From contig JAPLAJ010000053.1 in the NCBI GenBank assembly GCA_026393335.1, forward strand, positions 50,864 to 114,863: DNA of 64,000 bases, written 5' to 3'. The position numbers were made by a program, and so were the translations under genes. A model generated the notes under the pieces. The model was not told the origin of the DNA. It was given only the letters and a program-made list of their open reading frames with translations, and searched no databases. Source of the DNA: Rhodoluna sp. (lineage in GTDB: Bacteria > Actinomycetota > Actinomycetes > Actinomycetales > Microbacteriaceae). Shown here piece by piece: positions 41,435 to 47,661 of the stretch. How positions within the stretch are numbered: the first letter of the stretch is position 1; each line of letters begins with the position of its first letter.

Positions 41435-41761
41435 ATGAGATTTCTAATCGCTGTGATTGATGACCGCAGCAACTCTGCTAGTTCAAATGAAATGGCTGCT
41501 ATCGATGAATTCAACGACCACCTGACTGAAAAGGGTCAGATGATCATGGCATGCGGTGTTGAAGACCCAAGCCAATCAAAAGTAATTGATAACAGAGCTG
41601 AGGCCGGAATATTCGAAGAGGGACCCCTTCACGATTTCACTGAATTCATGGCTGGTTTTTGGATTATCTCGGCCAGCTCCGAAGAGGAGGCTAGAGACCT
41701 AGCTGCCTGGGGCTCTAGGGCTTGTAATAGGAAAGTAGAGCTGCGCAAGCTCCATGGCTAG
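41435..41761 (+). CDS. YCII/DGPF-domain protein
   Basis: 108 residues, ferredoxin-like YCII fold: MRFLIAVIDD, a middle INEFNDHL-like helix (AIDEFNDHLTEKGQMIMACGVED), and GPLHDFTEFMAGFWIISASSEEEARDLAAW. Such proteins often accompany ECF sigma factors or act as small enzymes; neither is evident here. An AAAAAAGGAA site precedes the ATG, so this gene is leadered. Divergent from DUF2256. Confidence 0.8.
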   Translation: MRFLIAVIDDRSNSASSNEMAAIDEFNDHLTEKGQMIMACGVEDPSQSKVIDNRAEAGIFEEGPLHDFTEFMAGFWIISASSEEEARDLAAWGSRACNRKVELRKLHG

Positions 41762-41799
41762 TGCCCTAGGTTCGGGGTAGCCTACCGGCTTCGTCTTGG

Positions 41800-41805
41800 T
41801 AGCCT
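41800..41805 (+). promoter_or_regulatory. Leaderless -10 box of the nitroreductase gene
   Basis: TAGCCT, 6-nt spacer (TGACTA) to the ATG at 41812. Confidence 0.55.
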
Positions 41806-41811
41806 TGACTA

Positions 41812-42540
41812 ATGATTGATTCAAAGGATTTCAGCGAGTTCCTCGCCAACAGAAGAAGCACTCGAGCATTCAAATCAGACCCAGTTGATGCCAATATAAT
41901 CGATGAGCTTTTAGAAGATGGTCTCACTGCACCTAGTTGGAGTAACACTAGGCCTTTCCTAGTGGCTGTGGCATCGGGTGAAGTTAGGGATCGAATTTCT
42001 AAAGACATGCTAGAACGTTGGAGCGTTGGCTCTGGGATGACTAGTGGAAATCTAAAAGACAAAATAAAGTTTCTTTTCACCCCTAAAGCCTGGCCACTAA
42101 GTGATTACCCAATCATGAAGCCATACCCAAAGTCTTTACAACCTAGAGCTAGAAGAGTAGGTAAAGAACTCTATGGCTTGTTAGGTGTAGCAAGGGGAGA
42201 TAAAAAAGCTAGAGATGCTCAATGGGCTAAGAACTATGAGTTCTTCAATGCTCCTGTTGAAATCTTTGTCTTCATCCATAAAGGGTTGTCTGTGTTTGCA
42301 GCAAACGATGCGGGATTATTTGCCGAGAACCTAATGCTTAGCGCTCATGCCAAAGGTCTGGGGACATGTGCTCAAGGAGCAGTTGCGATATGGCCTAAAG
42401 CTGTGCATGAGGAATTCGTTATCCCTAAGGGATACAAACTTATTTATGGCATTGCAATTGGATACCGCGATGAGGCTGAGGTAAACACTTTCCAAGCCAA
42501 CCGAATTGGCCCTGAAGAGATTTCCGCTAAAGCTAAGTAA
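41812..42540 (+). CDS. Nitroreductase-family flavoprotein
   Basis: 242 residues with the FMN-binding N-terminal RRSTRAFKSDPVD (about 15-27), LTAPSWSNTRPF, and the C-terminal KGLGTCAQGAVAIWP and LIYGIAIGYRDE segments of the nitroreductase fold. NAD(P)H-dependent reduction of quinones, nitro-compounds or similar is expected. The insert around residues 70-120 is longer than in NfsB-type enzymes. It is convergent with the DoxX gene. Confidence 0.88.
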   Translation: MIDSKDFSEFLANRRSTRAFKSDPVDANIIDELLEDGLTAPSWSNTRPFLVAVASGEVRDRISKDMLERWSVGSGMTSGNLKDKIKFLFTPKAWPLSDYPIMKPYPKSLQPRARRVGKELYGLLGVARGDKKARDAQWAKNYEFFNAPVEIFVFIHKGLSVFAANDAGLFAENLMLSAHAKGLGTCAQGAVAIWPKAVHEEFVIPKGYKLIYGIAIGYRDEAEVNTFQANRIGPEEISAKAK

Positions 42541-42565
42541 CACACCAGACGAAAACTGATGTTGT

Positions 42566-42976
42566 TTATTGTTTTTTCTTAGATAAGTTCTTGATCCAAG
42601 AAATTGCGCTGGTAGACCAGAGTGCCCAGAGAACTAGTAATGGTTGAAAGAAAAGCCTGATCAGTCTGGCCTCATCTGTATCTAAGCCAAAAGCATCTGT
42701 CCGGGTCAGCCATTGGGAAATGTTGCCAGGAAATATGGCGACAAAGAATAGGGCCGTTACTGTTCCAGCAATCGGAGCTTTGTATCCAGATAGCAGCCAG
42801 AGCCCCAAACAGATCTCCACGACTCCGCTTGCAAGGACGACGAAATCGGCATCTAGCGGAACCCAGGTAGGCACCTGAGCCTTGAAGGTTTCTCGAGCTG
42901 AACCTAAGTGTGATGTCCCTGCCAAGGCTAAAGCCAGGCCTAGGGCTATTCGAGAGAGGTTTTTGAGTATCTTCAT
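42566..42976 (-). CDS. DoxX-family membrane protein
   Basis: 136 residues, four membrane segments: IALGLALALAGTSHL, FVVLASGVVEICLGLWLLSG, APIAGTVTALFFVAIFPGNI and LFFQPLLVLWALWSTSAI. The AGTSHLGSARETFKAQVPTWVP opening is typical of DoxX/DoxD-like proteins, which are linked to quinone or thiol redox. A TAGACT box lies about 10 nt before the ATG. Confidence 0.82.
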   Translation of the reverse strand: MKILKNLSRIALGLALALAGTSHLGSARETFKAQVPTWVPLDADFVVLASGVVEICLGLWLLSGYKAPIAGTVTALFFVAIFPGNISQWLTRTDAFGLDTDEARLIRLFFQPLLVLWALWSTSAISWIKNLSKKKQ

Positions 42977-43104
42977 GATGTTTAGCAGTCTACTTTTAGC
43001 CTGACTTGATAGGCCAAAGGCTTGAGTTGAAGGTCTCTAATCAATTTTGGCAACGCCCTAACATGCTAGTTACATTATCTAGACAGACCGACTAATATGG
43101 AACA

Positions 43105-43125
43105 AATCTCAAAATTGTTGAGATT
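43105..43125 (+). promoter_or_regulatory. Hairpin or palindromic operator in the 5' leader of the LAATG protein
   Basis: AATCTCAA (43105-43112) and TTGAGATT (43118-43125) with a 5-nt loop. It lies just downstream of a TAATAT box (43094-43099), so the mRNA would start with this stem. It could stabilise the 5' end or be a repressor site. Confidence 0.4.
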
Positions 43126-43149
43126 ACCGAATAAAAAAGGAATTCCCAC

Positions 43150-44313
43150 ATGAAAAAACTTGGCTTTTCTCTGGTGTCTCTAGCGTTGCTAGTTGCTGCC
43201 TCAGTGCCTTCAGCAGGTGCTAAAAGCGCTGACGCAGTATCAATTTACTTGGACGCTCCATTGGTTCAAGGATCTTTTGCCTCAGGAACCTCTGGCGCAA
43301 ATTCTGAAGATTTCAACAGTTTCACTTCAGGTGCATGTCCAACCACTTGGGCAGTAGGAACAATAAGTGGTGCATGTAACATCAGCTCTGTGCTGACCTG
43401 GGGTGGCTCATCAGCTGCTGCCAACTCAACCACATCTTCAATTGGTGGTCCGGGATCAAACTACGCAACTACCGCGAACAACACCGACGCATTCACGCTT
43501 ACGCTAGCCACTCCTTCAAAATACGTGGGACTTTATTGGACTGCCGGTTCTCCAAGCAACAAAATTTCTTTCTTTGATGGAAGCAAGAAGATCATTGAAC
43601 TTACAACCGCGTCAATCATGGATCTACTAGGAACTCCGCCTACAAACGCAGGTGATTGGACCACTATTGCCAATGACCCTGCAGCTGTGTTGAATGCTGG
43701 TACCGCTGGTCTTACCTACAAGAGAGCTTTCTACTTTGGTAACCCACGTGGCTACTCAGCTAATCCTCCAACTTCAATCTCAACCATTTCAGGTGTAGAC
43801 CCTTGGGTTTACCTGCACTTGTTTGCTTCTGGAACTGTTGAGTTCGACAGCATCCAGTTCTCTGGTGGTGGCTTTGAGTTTGACAACCTAGTTGTCTCAT
43901 CCACTGCTAAAACTCCTCCTGCATCACTTGCTCCAGCAGGTTTCATCAATGCTGAGCACACCGTGAACTTCGATGCCAACGGCGGCGAAGGAACAATGGA
44001 TCCAATCACTGCAAATGCAGAAGGCACACTTCCTACCAACACACTTACTAATGCAAACGCAGAGTGTACATATGCAGGTTGGAACACAAAGGCTGATGGC
44101 TCTGGAGTTGCCTATGAAGATGGAGCAACATTCTCATATGAATCTAATGAGACTTTGTATGCACAATGGGATTGCCCAGAAGAAGAAGTGACAGTTGATG
44201 AAGAACTGGCTGCAACTGGATCTGACAACAGCCTTCCTCTAATGGCAATGGTTGTTCTATTAGCACTTGGTGCTGTTCTACTACTAGTTGGTAGAAGAAG
44301 AAGCAGAAGCTAA
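43150..44313 (+). CDS. Sortase-anchored (LAATG) surface protein with InlB B-repeat
   Basis: 387 residues. Signal peptide 1-24 (cleavage after AGA), a Ser/Thr/Gly-rich beta domain (about 25-255; DSIQFSGGGFEFDNLVV), then one Listeria-Bacteroides/InlB B-repeat (VNFDANGGEGTMDPIT to LYAQWDC, about 275-340). An LAATG motif (353-357), a hydrophobic segment and an RRRSRS tail follow. LAxTG is the class E sortase signal of high-GC Gram-positives. The ribosome binding site is AAAAAAGGAA. The ligand or role at the surface is unknown. Confidence 0.85.
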   Translation: MKKLGFSLVSLALLVAASVPSAGAKSADAVSIYLDAPLVQGSFASGTSGANSEDFNSFTSGACPTTWAVGTISGACNISSVLTWGGSSAAANSTTSSIGGPGSNYATTANNTDAFTLTLATPSKYVGLYWTAGSPSNKISFFDGSKKIIELTTASIMDLLGTPPTNAGDWTTIANDPAAVLNAGTAGLTYKRAFYFGNPRGYSANPPTSISTISGVDPWVYLHLFASGTVEFDSIQFSGGGFEFDNLVVSSTAKTPPASLAPAGFINAEHTVNFDANGGEGTMDPITANAEGTLPTNTLTNANAECTYAGWNTKADGSGVAYEDGATFSYESNETLYAQWDCPEEEVTVDEELAATGSDNSLPLMAMVVLLALGAVLLLVGRRRSRS

Positions 44314-44327
44314 TACCTTAAATGCTT

Positions 44328-44357
44328 ATAGGCCTCAGGCAATAGCCTGGGGCCTAT
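44328..44357 (+). terminator. Terminator after the LAATG surface protein
   Basis: A 13-bp stem (44328-44340 with 44345-44357, one G.T pair) around an AATA loop, followed by TTGTTT. It probably also stops the convergent TetR transcript. Confidence 0.85.
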
Positions 44358-44382
44358 TTGTTTAACTAAATGTATTTACTTT

Positions 44383-44982
44383 CTAGGACAGTGAGCGGGC
44401 CACGATAAGACCAATCAAATCGTTCCAGTTTAAAGAACTCATAGGGTTGTCAACCACATCATCAAGAATTTTTCCTAGTGTGTAAGCCTGAATAAGAACA
44501 GCTGCTGCACGTGGGTCGAAGTCTTTGTTGAACCAGCCACGGTTTTGAACTTCAGTGAACTGTTCTGTGAACTCATCGGTTAGACCTTGTTGAACTTGGC
44601 CCAAAGCTTTTCTAAACTTCTCGTTCTTCTCTGCCATACCGAGGATGCGAGCTCGTTCATACCTATTAGCTTTGCGCGCTGGATCTTGGGTTAGTTCTGT
44701 TACCCTGGCCAAGCCAGCGAAGAACTGTTCTTTGGTCTTGCATTCTTCAAGCAGCTGGCGAATAACACCACCACTTTTTTCAACAAACCTTGAGTAGCGG
44801 ACTAAATAGGCTTCTTCAATCAAATCCCCGATTGTGTCCCAAAAGTGATACAGGGAGCCCCTTGCTATACCTGTCCTGCGAAGAATCTCCGCAGCGGTAA
44901 CTTCTTTCTCTTGGAGTTCATCAAGCATCTCTACTGCGGTTTGCAGCAGTTTGGATCTTGTTTCCTGCCCCGCCTCGCTCAT
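44383..44982 (-). CDS. TetR-family transcriptional regulator
   Basis: 199 residues. The N-terminal helix-turn-helix covers about 8-50 (KLLQTAVEMLDELQ, AAEILRRTGIARGSLYHFWDTIGDLI), followed by an all-helical ligand domain with no recognisable specificity. A TAGACT box lies 6 nt before the ATG. Upstream, two copies of TGTCGTAT 22 bp apart are a possible autoregulatory operator. The target is unknown; the divergent neighbour on the far side is the GH16 gene end, so no divergent partner exists. Confidence 0.88.
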   Translation of the reverse strand: MSEAGQETRSKLLQTAVEMLDELQEKEVTAAEILRRTGIARGSLYHFWDTIGDLIEEAYLVRYSRFVEKSGGVIRQLLEECKTKEQFFAGLARVTELTQDPARKANRYERARILGMAEKNEKFRKALGQVQQGLTDEFTEQFTEVQNRGWFNKDFDPRAAAVLIQAYTLGKILDDVVDNPMSSLNWNDLIGLIVARSLS

Positions 44983-44988
44983 TCGCCT

Positions 44989-44994
44989 AGTCTA
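44989..44994 (-). promoter_or_regulatory. Leaderless -10 box of the TetR gene
   Basis: TAGACT on the minus strand, 6-nt spacer (AGGCGA) to the ATG at 44982. Confidence 0.55.
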
Positions 44995-45010
44995 GCAAGT
45001 GGCGCAAAAA

Positions 45011-45040
45011 TGTCGTATTTAGCGGTTAAAAGTGTCGTAT
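45011..45040 (-). promoter_or_regulatory. Possible TetR operator (direct repeat)
   Basis: TGTCGTAT occurs at 45011-45018 and 45033-45040, 22 bp apart (about two helical turns), over the -35 region of the TetR promoter. Confidence 0.35.
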
Positions 45041-45080
45041 CAGATAGGCGAAGAAGCAGATAATTAGTCCTCAGAGATGG

Positions 45081-46235
45081 CTATTTCTTTACAACAGAGC
45101 CTTGCCCGTTTAGCTGCCAGGCGTGAACGTAGTCAATCACTGTCTTACTTTCTGACCATCCAGAGTAGCTGCCACCAAAACCAGCAGAGCCTCCTACAGC
45201 GTTATTCAGGATTAAGAAAAATGGCTCATTGAAAACCCATTGCCCCTGAACATTGGCTGGGGTAACAGCCCAGAATATTTCTCTATCGATGTAGAACTCT
45301 AATCTGTTTGGCTGCCATGCCAGGCCGTAGGTGTGAAAGTCCTGCTGGTAGTTAGCCTGGTTCTTTTCTTCTCCCCAGACGTAACTGTGATTACCACAGC
45401 AGGTTGCGGTGTTTGTCTTCGAGAAATGAACTGCCGCAGAGTTTCTCATAGGTAAGTTTCCACCCTGCTCAGCGATGTCTATCTCTCCGGCTAAAGGCCA
45501 ACCAACATCAGTCATTGCATCACCCAGTGCCCAGAATGCAGGCCAGTTAGCGCCACCAGCAGGCATTTTCATTCGGGTTTCAATGTAGCCGTATTTGAAG
45601 GACACTTTCTTTTGAGTATCAAAGCGCCCACTGGTGTAGTTACAAGGTGCTGACTTGCATTCGCCTGCGTCAGTAGGGGCAACGTTGACTCTCTTGGTGG
45701 TAATTACCGCATTTCCCTGTGGTGTGCCATCAAGTCGAATGGCGTCTGGGGTGTACCACTGCTTTTCTGAGTTATGACAGGTCCCTCCGCCATTCTCACT
45801 TCCATGTCCACAGTACCTAGAGGTCCAATTAGTGGAATTGATCAGGCCACCACTTTCTCCAGTGAAAGAATCCGACCAAAGTAATTTGCCCAGCTTATGG
45901 CCCAACAAAGAAGGTGCGGCAACTGTTGCTTTCCATTGGGCATATAGATTCAGCTTGCCCTTGGGCTTAACAACTGACGAGTTGTAGTAGCGCACAGGCC
46001 CAGACTTAGTCAAAGACCAGCCAATAAACCGATGAGAGTCAAGAGTGAATTTGACAGCTGACAAGGCCTTTCCCTTTGCAGGTATGGTCTGTTTGGCCAT
46101 GACGCCTGAACCGCCGTTGGCATTGAAGGTCACTGTATATGACGTTGCAGCAACTGCAGCAGTAAGGCTAGGTGCTGATAATGCAGCTAAGGAAATTAGT
46201 GCTGCTGTCAGAAACCCGATTGTCTTTTTTCTCAT
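45081..46235 (-). CDS. Secreted glycoside hydrolase family 16 with InlB B-repeat
   Basis: 384 residues. Signal peptide 1-30, an InlB B-repeat at about 33-102 (VTFNANGGSGVM to LYAQWKA), then a GH16 beta-jelly-roll. The catalytic motif is EIDIAE at 251-256 (Glu 251 nucleophile, Glu 256 acid/base) in GWPLAGEIDIAEQGGN. GH16 enzymes cut beta-1,3 or beta-1,3/1,4 glucans, carrageenan or agar; a laminarinase-like activity is most likely given WPAFWALG. No anchor is seen, so it is probably released. A TAGGAT box is 6 nt before the ATG. Confidence 0.92.
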   Translation of the reverse strand: MRKKTIGFLTAALISLAALSAPSLTAAVAATSYTVTFNANGGSGVMAKQTIPAKGKALSAVKFTLDSHRFIGWSLTKSGPVRYYNSSVVKPKGKLNLYAQWKATVAAPSLLGHKLGKLLWSDSFTGESGGLINSTNWTSRYCGHGSENGGGTCHNSEKQWYTPDAIRLDGTPQGNAVITTKRVNVAPTDAGECKSAPCNYTSGRFDTQKKVSFKYGYIETRMKMPAGGANWPAFWALGDAMTDVGWPLAGEIDIAEQGGNLPMRNSAAVHFSKTNTATCCGNHSYVWGEEKNQANYQQDFHTYGLAWQPNRLEFYIDREIFWAVTPANVQGQWVFNEPFFLILNNAVGGSAGFGGSYSGWSESKTVIDYVHAWQLNGQGSVVKK

Positions 46236-46241
46236 TTTTCA

Positions 46242-46247
46242 ATCCTA
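46242..46247 (-). promoter_or_regulatory. Leaderless -10 box of the GH16 gene
   Basis: TAGGAT on the minus strand, 6-nt spacer (TGAAAA) to the ATG at 46235. Confidence 0.55.
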
Positions 46248-46305
46248 GTTTGAAGCCGCTTTCACCGCGCCTGTCTGGTATGCAATCTACATATTCACAG
46301 CAATT

Positions 46306-46311
46306 TATAAT
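46306..46311 (+). promoter_or_regulatory. Leaderless consensus -10 box of the HhH gene
   Basis: A perfect TATAAT, 6-nt spacer (TACTTC) to the ATG at 46318. Confidence 0.65.
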
Positions 46312-46317
46312 TACTTC

Positions 46318-46560
46318 ATGGCTTCTAAATCAAAAGGCAAAGTACCGGCTGATCAAGCAAAGTTGGAAGCTGAATGGCTCAGAATCGGGATATCCGGTCC
46401 AGCCCGCAAAGCCTTGGTCGATGCAAAACTATATAAGGTTTCTGATCTAAGAAAAATCACCCTGCAAGAGCTGACAGATCTTCATGGAATGGGAAAATCT
46501 TCAATAGCCCGACTCCAAGTAATTATGAAGGCCAAGAAGATTTTTTTCACCACTCACTAG
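46318..46560 (+). CDS. Small helix-hairpin-helix protein
   Basis: 80 residues. A basic N-terminus, the helix WLRIGISGPARKALVDAKL, then a helix-hairpin-helix DNA-binding motif in LRKITLQELTDLHGMGKSSIARLQ (hairpin HGMGKSS). It resembles the C-terminal domain of RNA polymerase alpha and similar RpoA-like small proteins. Nonspecific DNA binding is likely; the function is unknown. The leaderless start fits a TATAAT box. Confidence 0.75.
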   Translation: MASKSKGKVPADQAKLEAEWLRIGISGPARKALVDAKLYKVSDLRKITLQELTDLHGMGKSSIARLQVIMKAKKIFFTTH

Positions 46561-46653
46561 AAACATTGCTGTGCACAATCTCTGCAGGGAAACTAGTTTT
46601 GATAAAGACTACTTCTGCTAGCAGATGTATGGCTTGTCTAGCCAGCAGTTAGA

Positions 46654-46678
46654 CAAAAACCCCGGCACGAACCGGGGT
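46654..46678 (-). terminator. Rho-independent terminator, minus strand
   Basis: Stem ACCCCGG (46659-46665) and CCGGGGT (46672-46678), 6-nt loop, followed on the minus strand by TTTTTG. The T-run exists only in that direction. Confidence 0.8.
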
Positions 46679-46738
46679 AATTGTTTGACCTCTTGACAGA
46701 GGATCTAATCGGAAGAACAATTTCCGAAACTTCTTCTA
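46655..46738 (-). ncRNA. Candidate small RNA divergent to the TisB-like peptide gene
   Basis: Minus strand: a TATACT box (46745-46750) would start an RNA near 46738. The RNA would contain two short stems, CGGAA/TTCCG (46710-46726) and CCTCT/AGAGG (46689-46702), and end at the strong CCCCGG hairpin with five T at 46654-46678. About 85 nt, no open frame. The alternative is simply the 3' end of a longer pdxH read-through transcript. Confidence 0.35.
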
Positions 46739-46797
46739 GTTTCGAGTATAGGGAATATTTCTTTTTTAGGAAAGAAGTTATCCCCTTCCGGTTAGAC

Positions 46798-46826
46798 CCT
46801 CTCTCTGGTCCATGCCTTATGAGAGG
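46798..46826 (+). promoter_or_regulatory. Anti-Shine-Dalgarno hairpin before the TisB-like gene
   Basis: CCTCTC (46798-46803) pairs perfectly with GAGAGG (46821-46826), which contains the ribosome binding site of the 27-residue peptide. It would hold translation off until the RNA is refolded or processed. Confidence 0.5.
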
Positions 46827-46835
46827 AGATACAAG

Positions 46836-46919
46836 ATGACTATTAGTCAGATTGTTGATCTGGTGATACTGGTGGTGAAGATAATCATTTTGATTGTCGA
46901 AACTATCTATGCCAGGTAG
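46836..46919 (+). CDS. TisB-like 27-residue membrane peptide (candidate type I toxin)
   Basis: An ATG with a strong GAGGAG site 7 nt upstream opens a 27-residue frame. It begins MTISQ, then IVDLVILVVKIIIL, and ends IVETIYAR. It is one hydrophobic helix interrupted by a polar ladder D8-K15-E22 at seven-residue spacing. E. coli TisB, a toxin that permeabilises the membrane, has the same ladder D5-K12-Q19, and VDLVILVVKIII lines up with VDIAILILKLIV without gaps. The ribosome binding site is sequestered and a small RNA gene appears divergently, as in tisB/istR. Function is inferred; similarity was judged by eye on a low-complexity peptide. Confidence 0.55.
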   Translation: MTISQIVDLVILVVKIIILIVETIYAR

Positions 46920-46924
46920 AACCA

Positions 46925-46958
46925 GGTGTGTGTTGGCAAGCAATTGTCGGCACACACC
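46925..46958. terminator. Hairpin after the TisB-like gene and after pdxH
   Basis: GGTGTGTG (46925-46932) and CACACACC (46951-46958), 8-bp stem, placed between the convergent stops at 46919 and 46969. There is no clear T-run on either strand, so termination is uncertain. Confidence 0.4.
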
Positions 46959-46968
46959 CTCAAAGTCT

Positions 46969-47622
46969 CTAGGGTTGAAGTCGCTGAACTTCCCATGACG
47001 TGTAAGTTCCATCATCGTTTATAGAACGCACGTATTCGATTCGATCGTGCATGCGATTAGATCGACCCTTCCAGAATTCAATTCGGGTTGGAACTATTCG
47101 GTATCCTCCCCAGTAATCAGGGCGAGGAACCTCACTTTCCCTAAACTTCTCTATCGCATCTTCAAACTGTTTATCTAGTGCTTCTCGGTTCTGGATAAAT
47201 GCTGACTGTTGGCTTGACCAAGCTGCTACCTGTGAATCATGTGGTCTTGAATTGTGATAATCATCGGATTCATGATCAGGAACTACTCTTGCTACGCCTT
47301 CTATGATCACCTGATGGTAAATCGAATACCAACCAAAGACCGCACTAACCTTAGGGTTTGCTGAAATAGCCTGCCCTTTTCTTGAAAGAAAGTTGGTGGC
47401 AAAAAAGAATCCGTGCTCATCAACACCTTTGAGTAAAACTGTTCGAGCCCTAGGTTGCTGTTCTGCTGTTACTGTGCTGAGCACAAAAGCGTTAGGTTCA
47501 AAAATGTTTTCTCCCTCAGCTTCTTTGAGCCAAAGCTTAAACTGCTCTATTGGATCTGATAACAAATGAGTTTCATGCAGAGATTCCTGACCATAGTCTT
47601 CATGTCTGCCTAGAGATTCCAT
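46969..47622 (-). CDS. pdxH: Pyridoxamine 5'-phosphate oxidase
   Basis: Makes pyridoxal phosphate by FMN-dependent oxidation of PNP or PMP. 217 residues: PNAFVLSTVTAEQQPRARTVLLKGVDEHGFFFATN, RKGQAISANP, the PRPDYWGGYRIVPTRIEFWKGR segment and the conserved C-terminal W-E-V-Q-R-L-Q-P. The family's FMN and PLP contacts are all present. A TATTGT box lies 6 nt before the ATG. It is transcribed toward the TisB-like locus. Confidence 0.96.
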   Translation of the reverse strand: MESLGRHEDYGQESLHETHLLSDPIEQFKLWLKEAEGENIFEPNAFVLSTVTAEQQPRARTVLLKGVDEHGFFFATNFLSRKGQAISANPKVSAVFGWYSIYHQVIIEGVARVVPDHESDDYHNSRPHDSQVAAWSSQQSAFIQNREALDKQFEDAIEKFRESEVPRPDYWGGYRIVPTRIEFWKGRSNRMHDRIEYVRSINDDGTYTSWEVQRLQP

Positions 47623-47628
47623 GAGTTA

Positions 47629-47634
47629 ACAATA
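47629..47634 (-). promoter_or_regulatory. Leaderless -10 box of pdxH
   Basis: TATTGT on the minus strand, 6-nt spacer (TAACTC) to the ATG at 47622. Confidence 0.5.
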
Positions 47635-47661
47635 GGCTCTTGAGTCCAAGATTTAGCGATA

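Noticed and set aside
46638..47015. 125-residue minus-strand frame overlapping the pdxH end
   Set aside because: It reads through the terminator hairpin and lies out of frame with pdxH; it has no start signal and no similarity.
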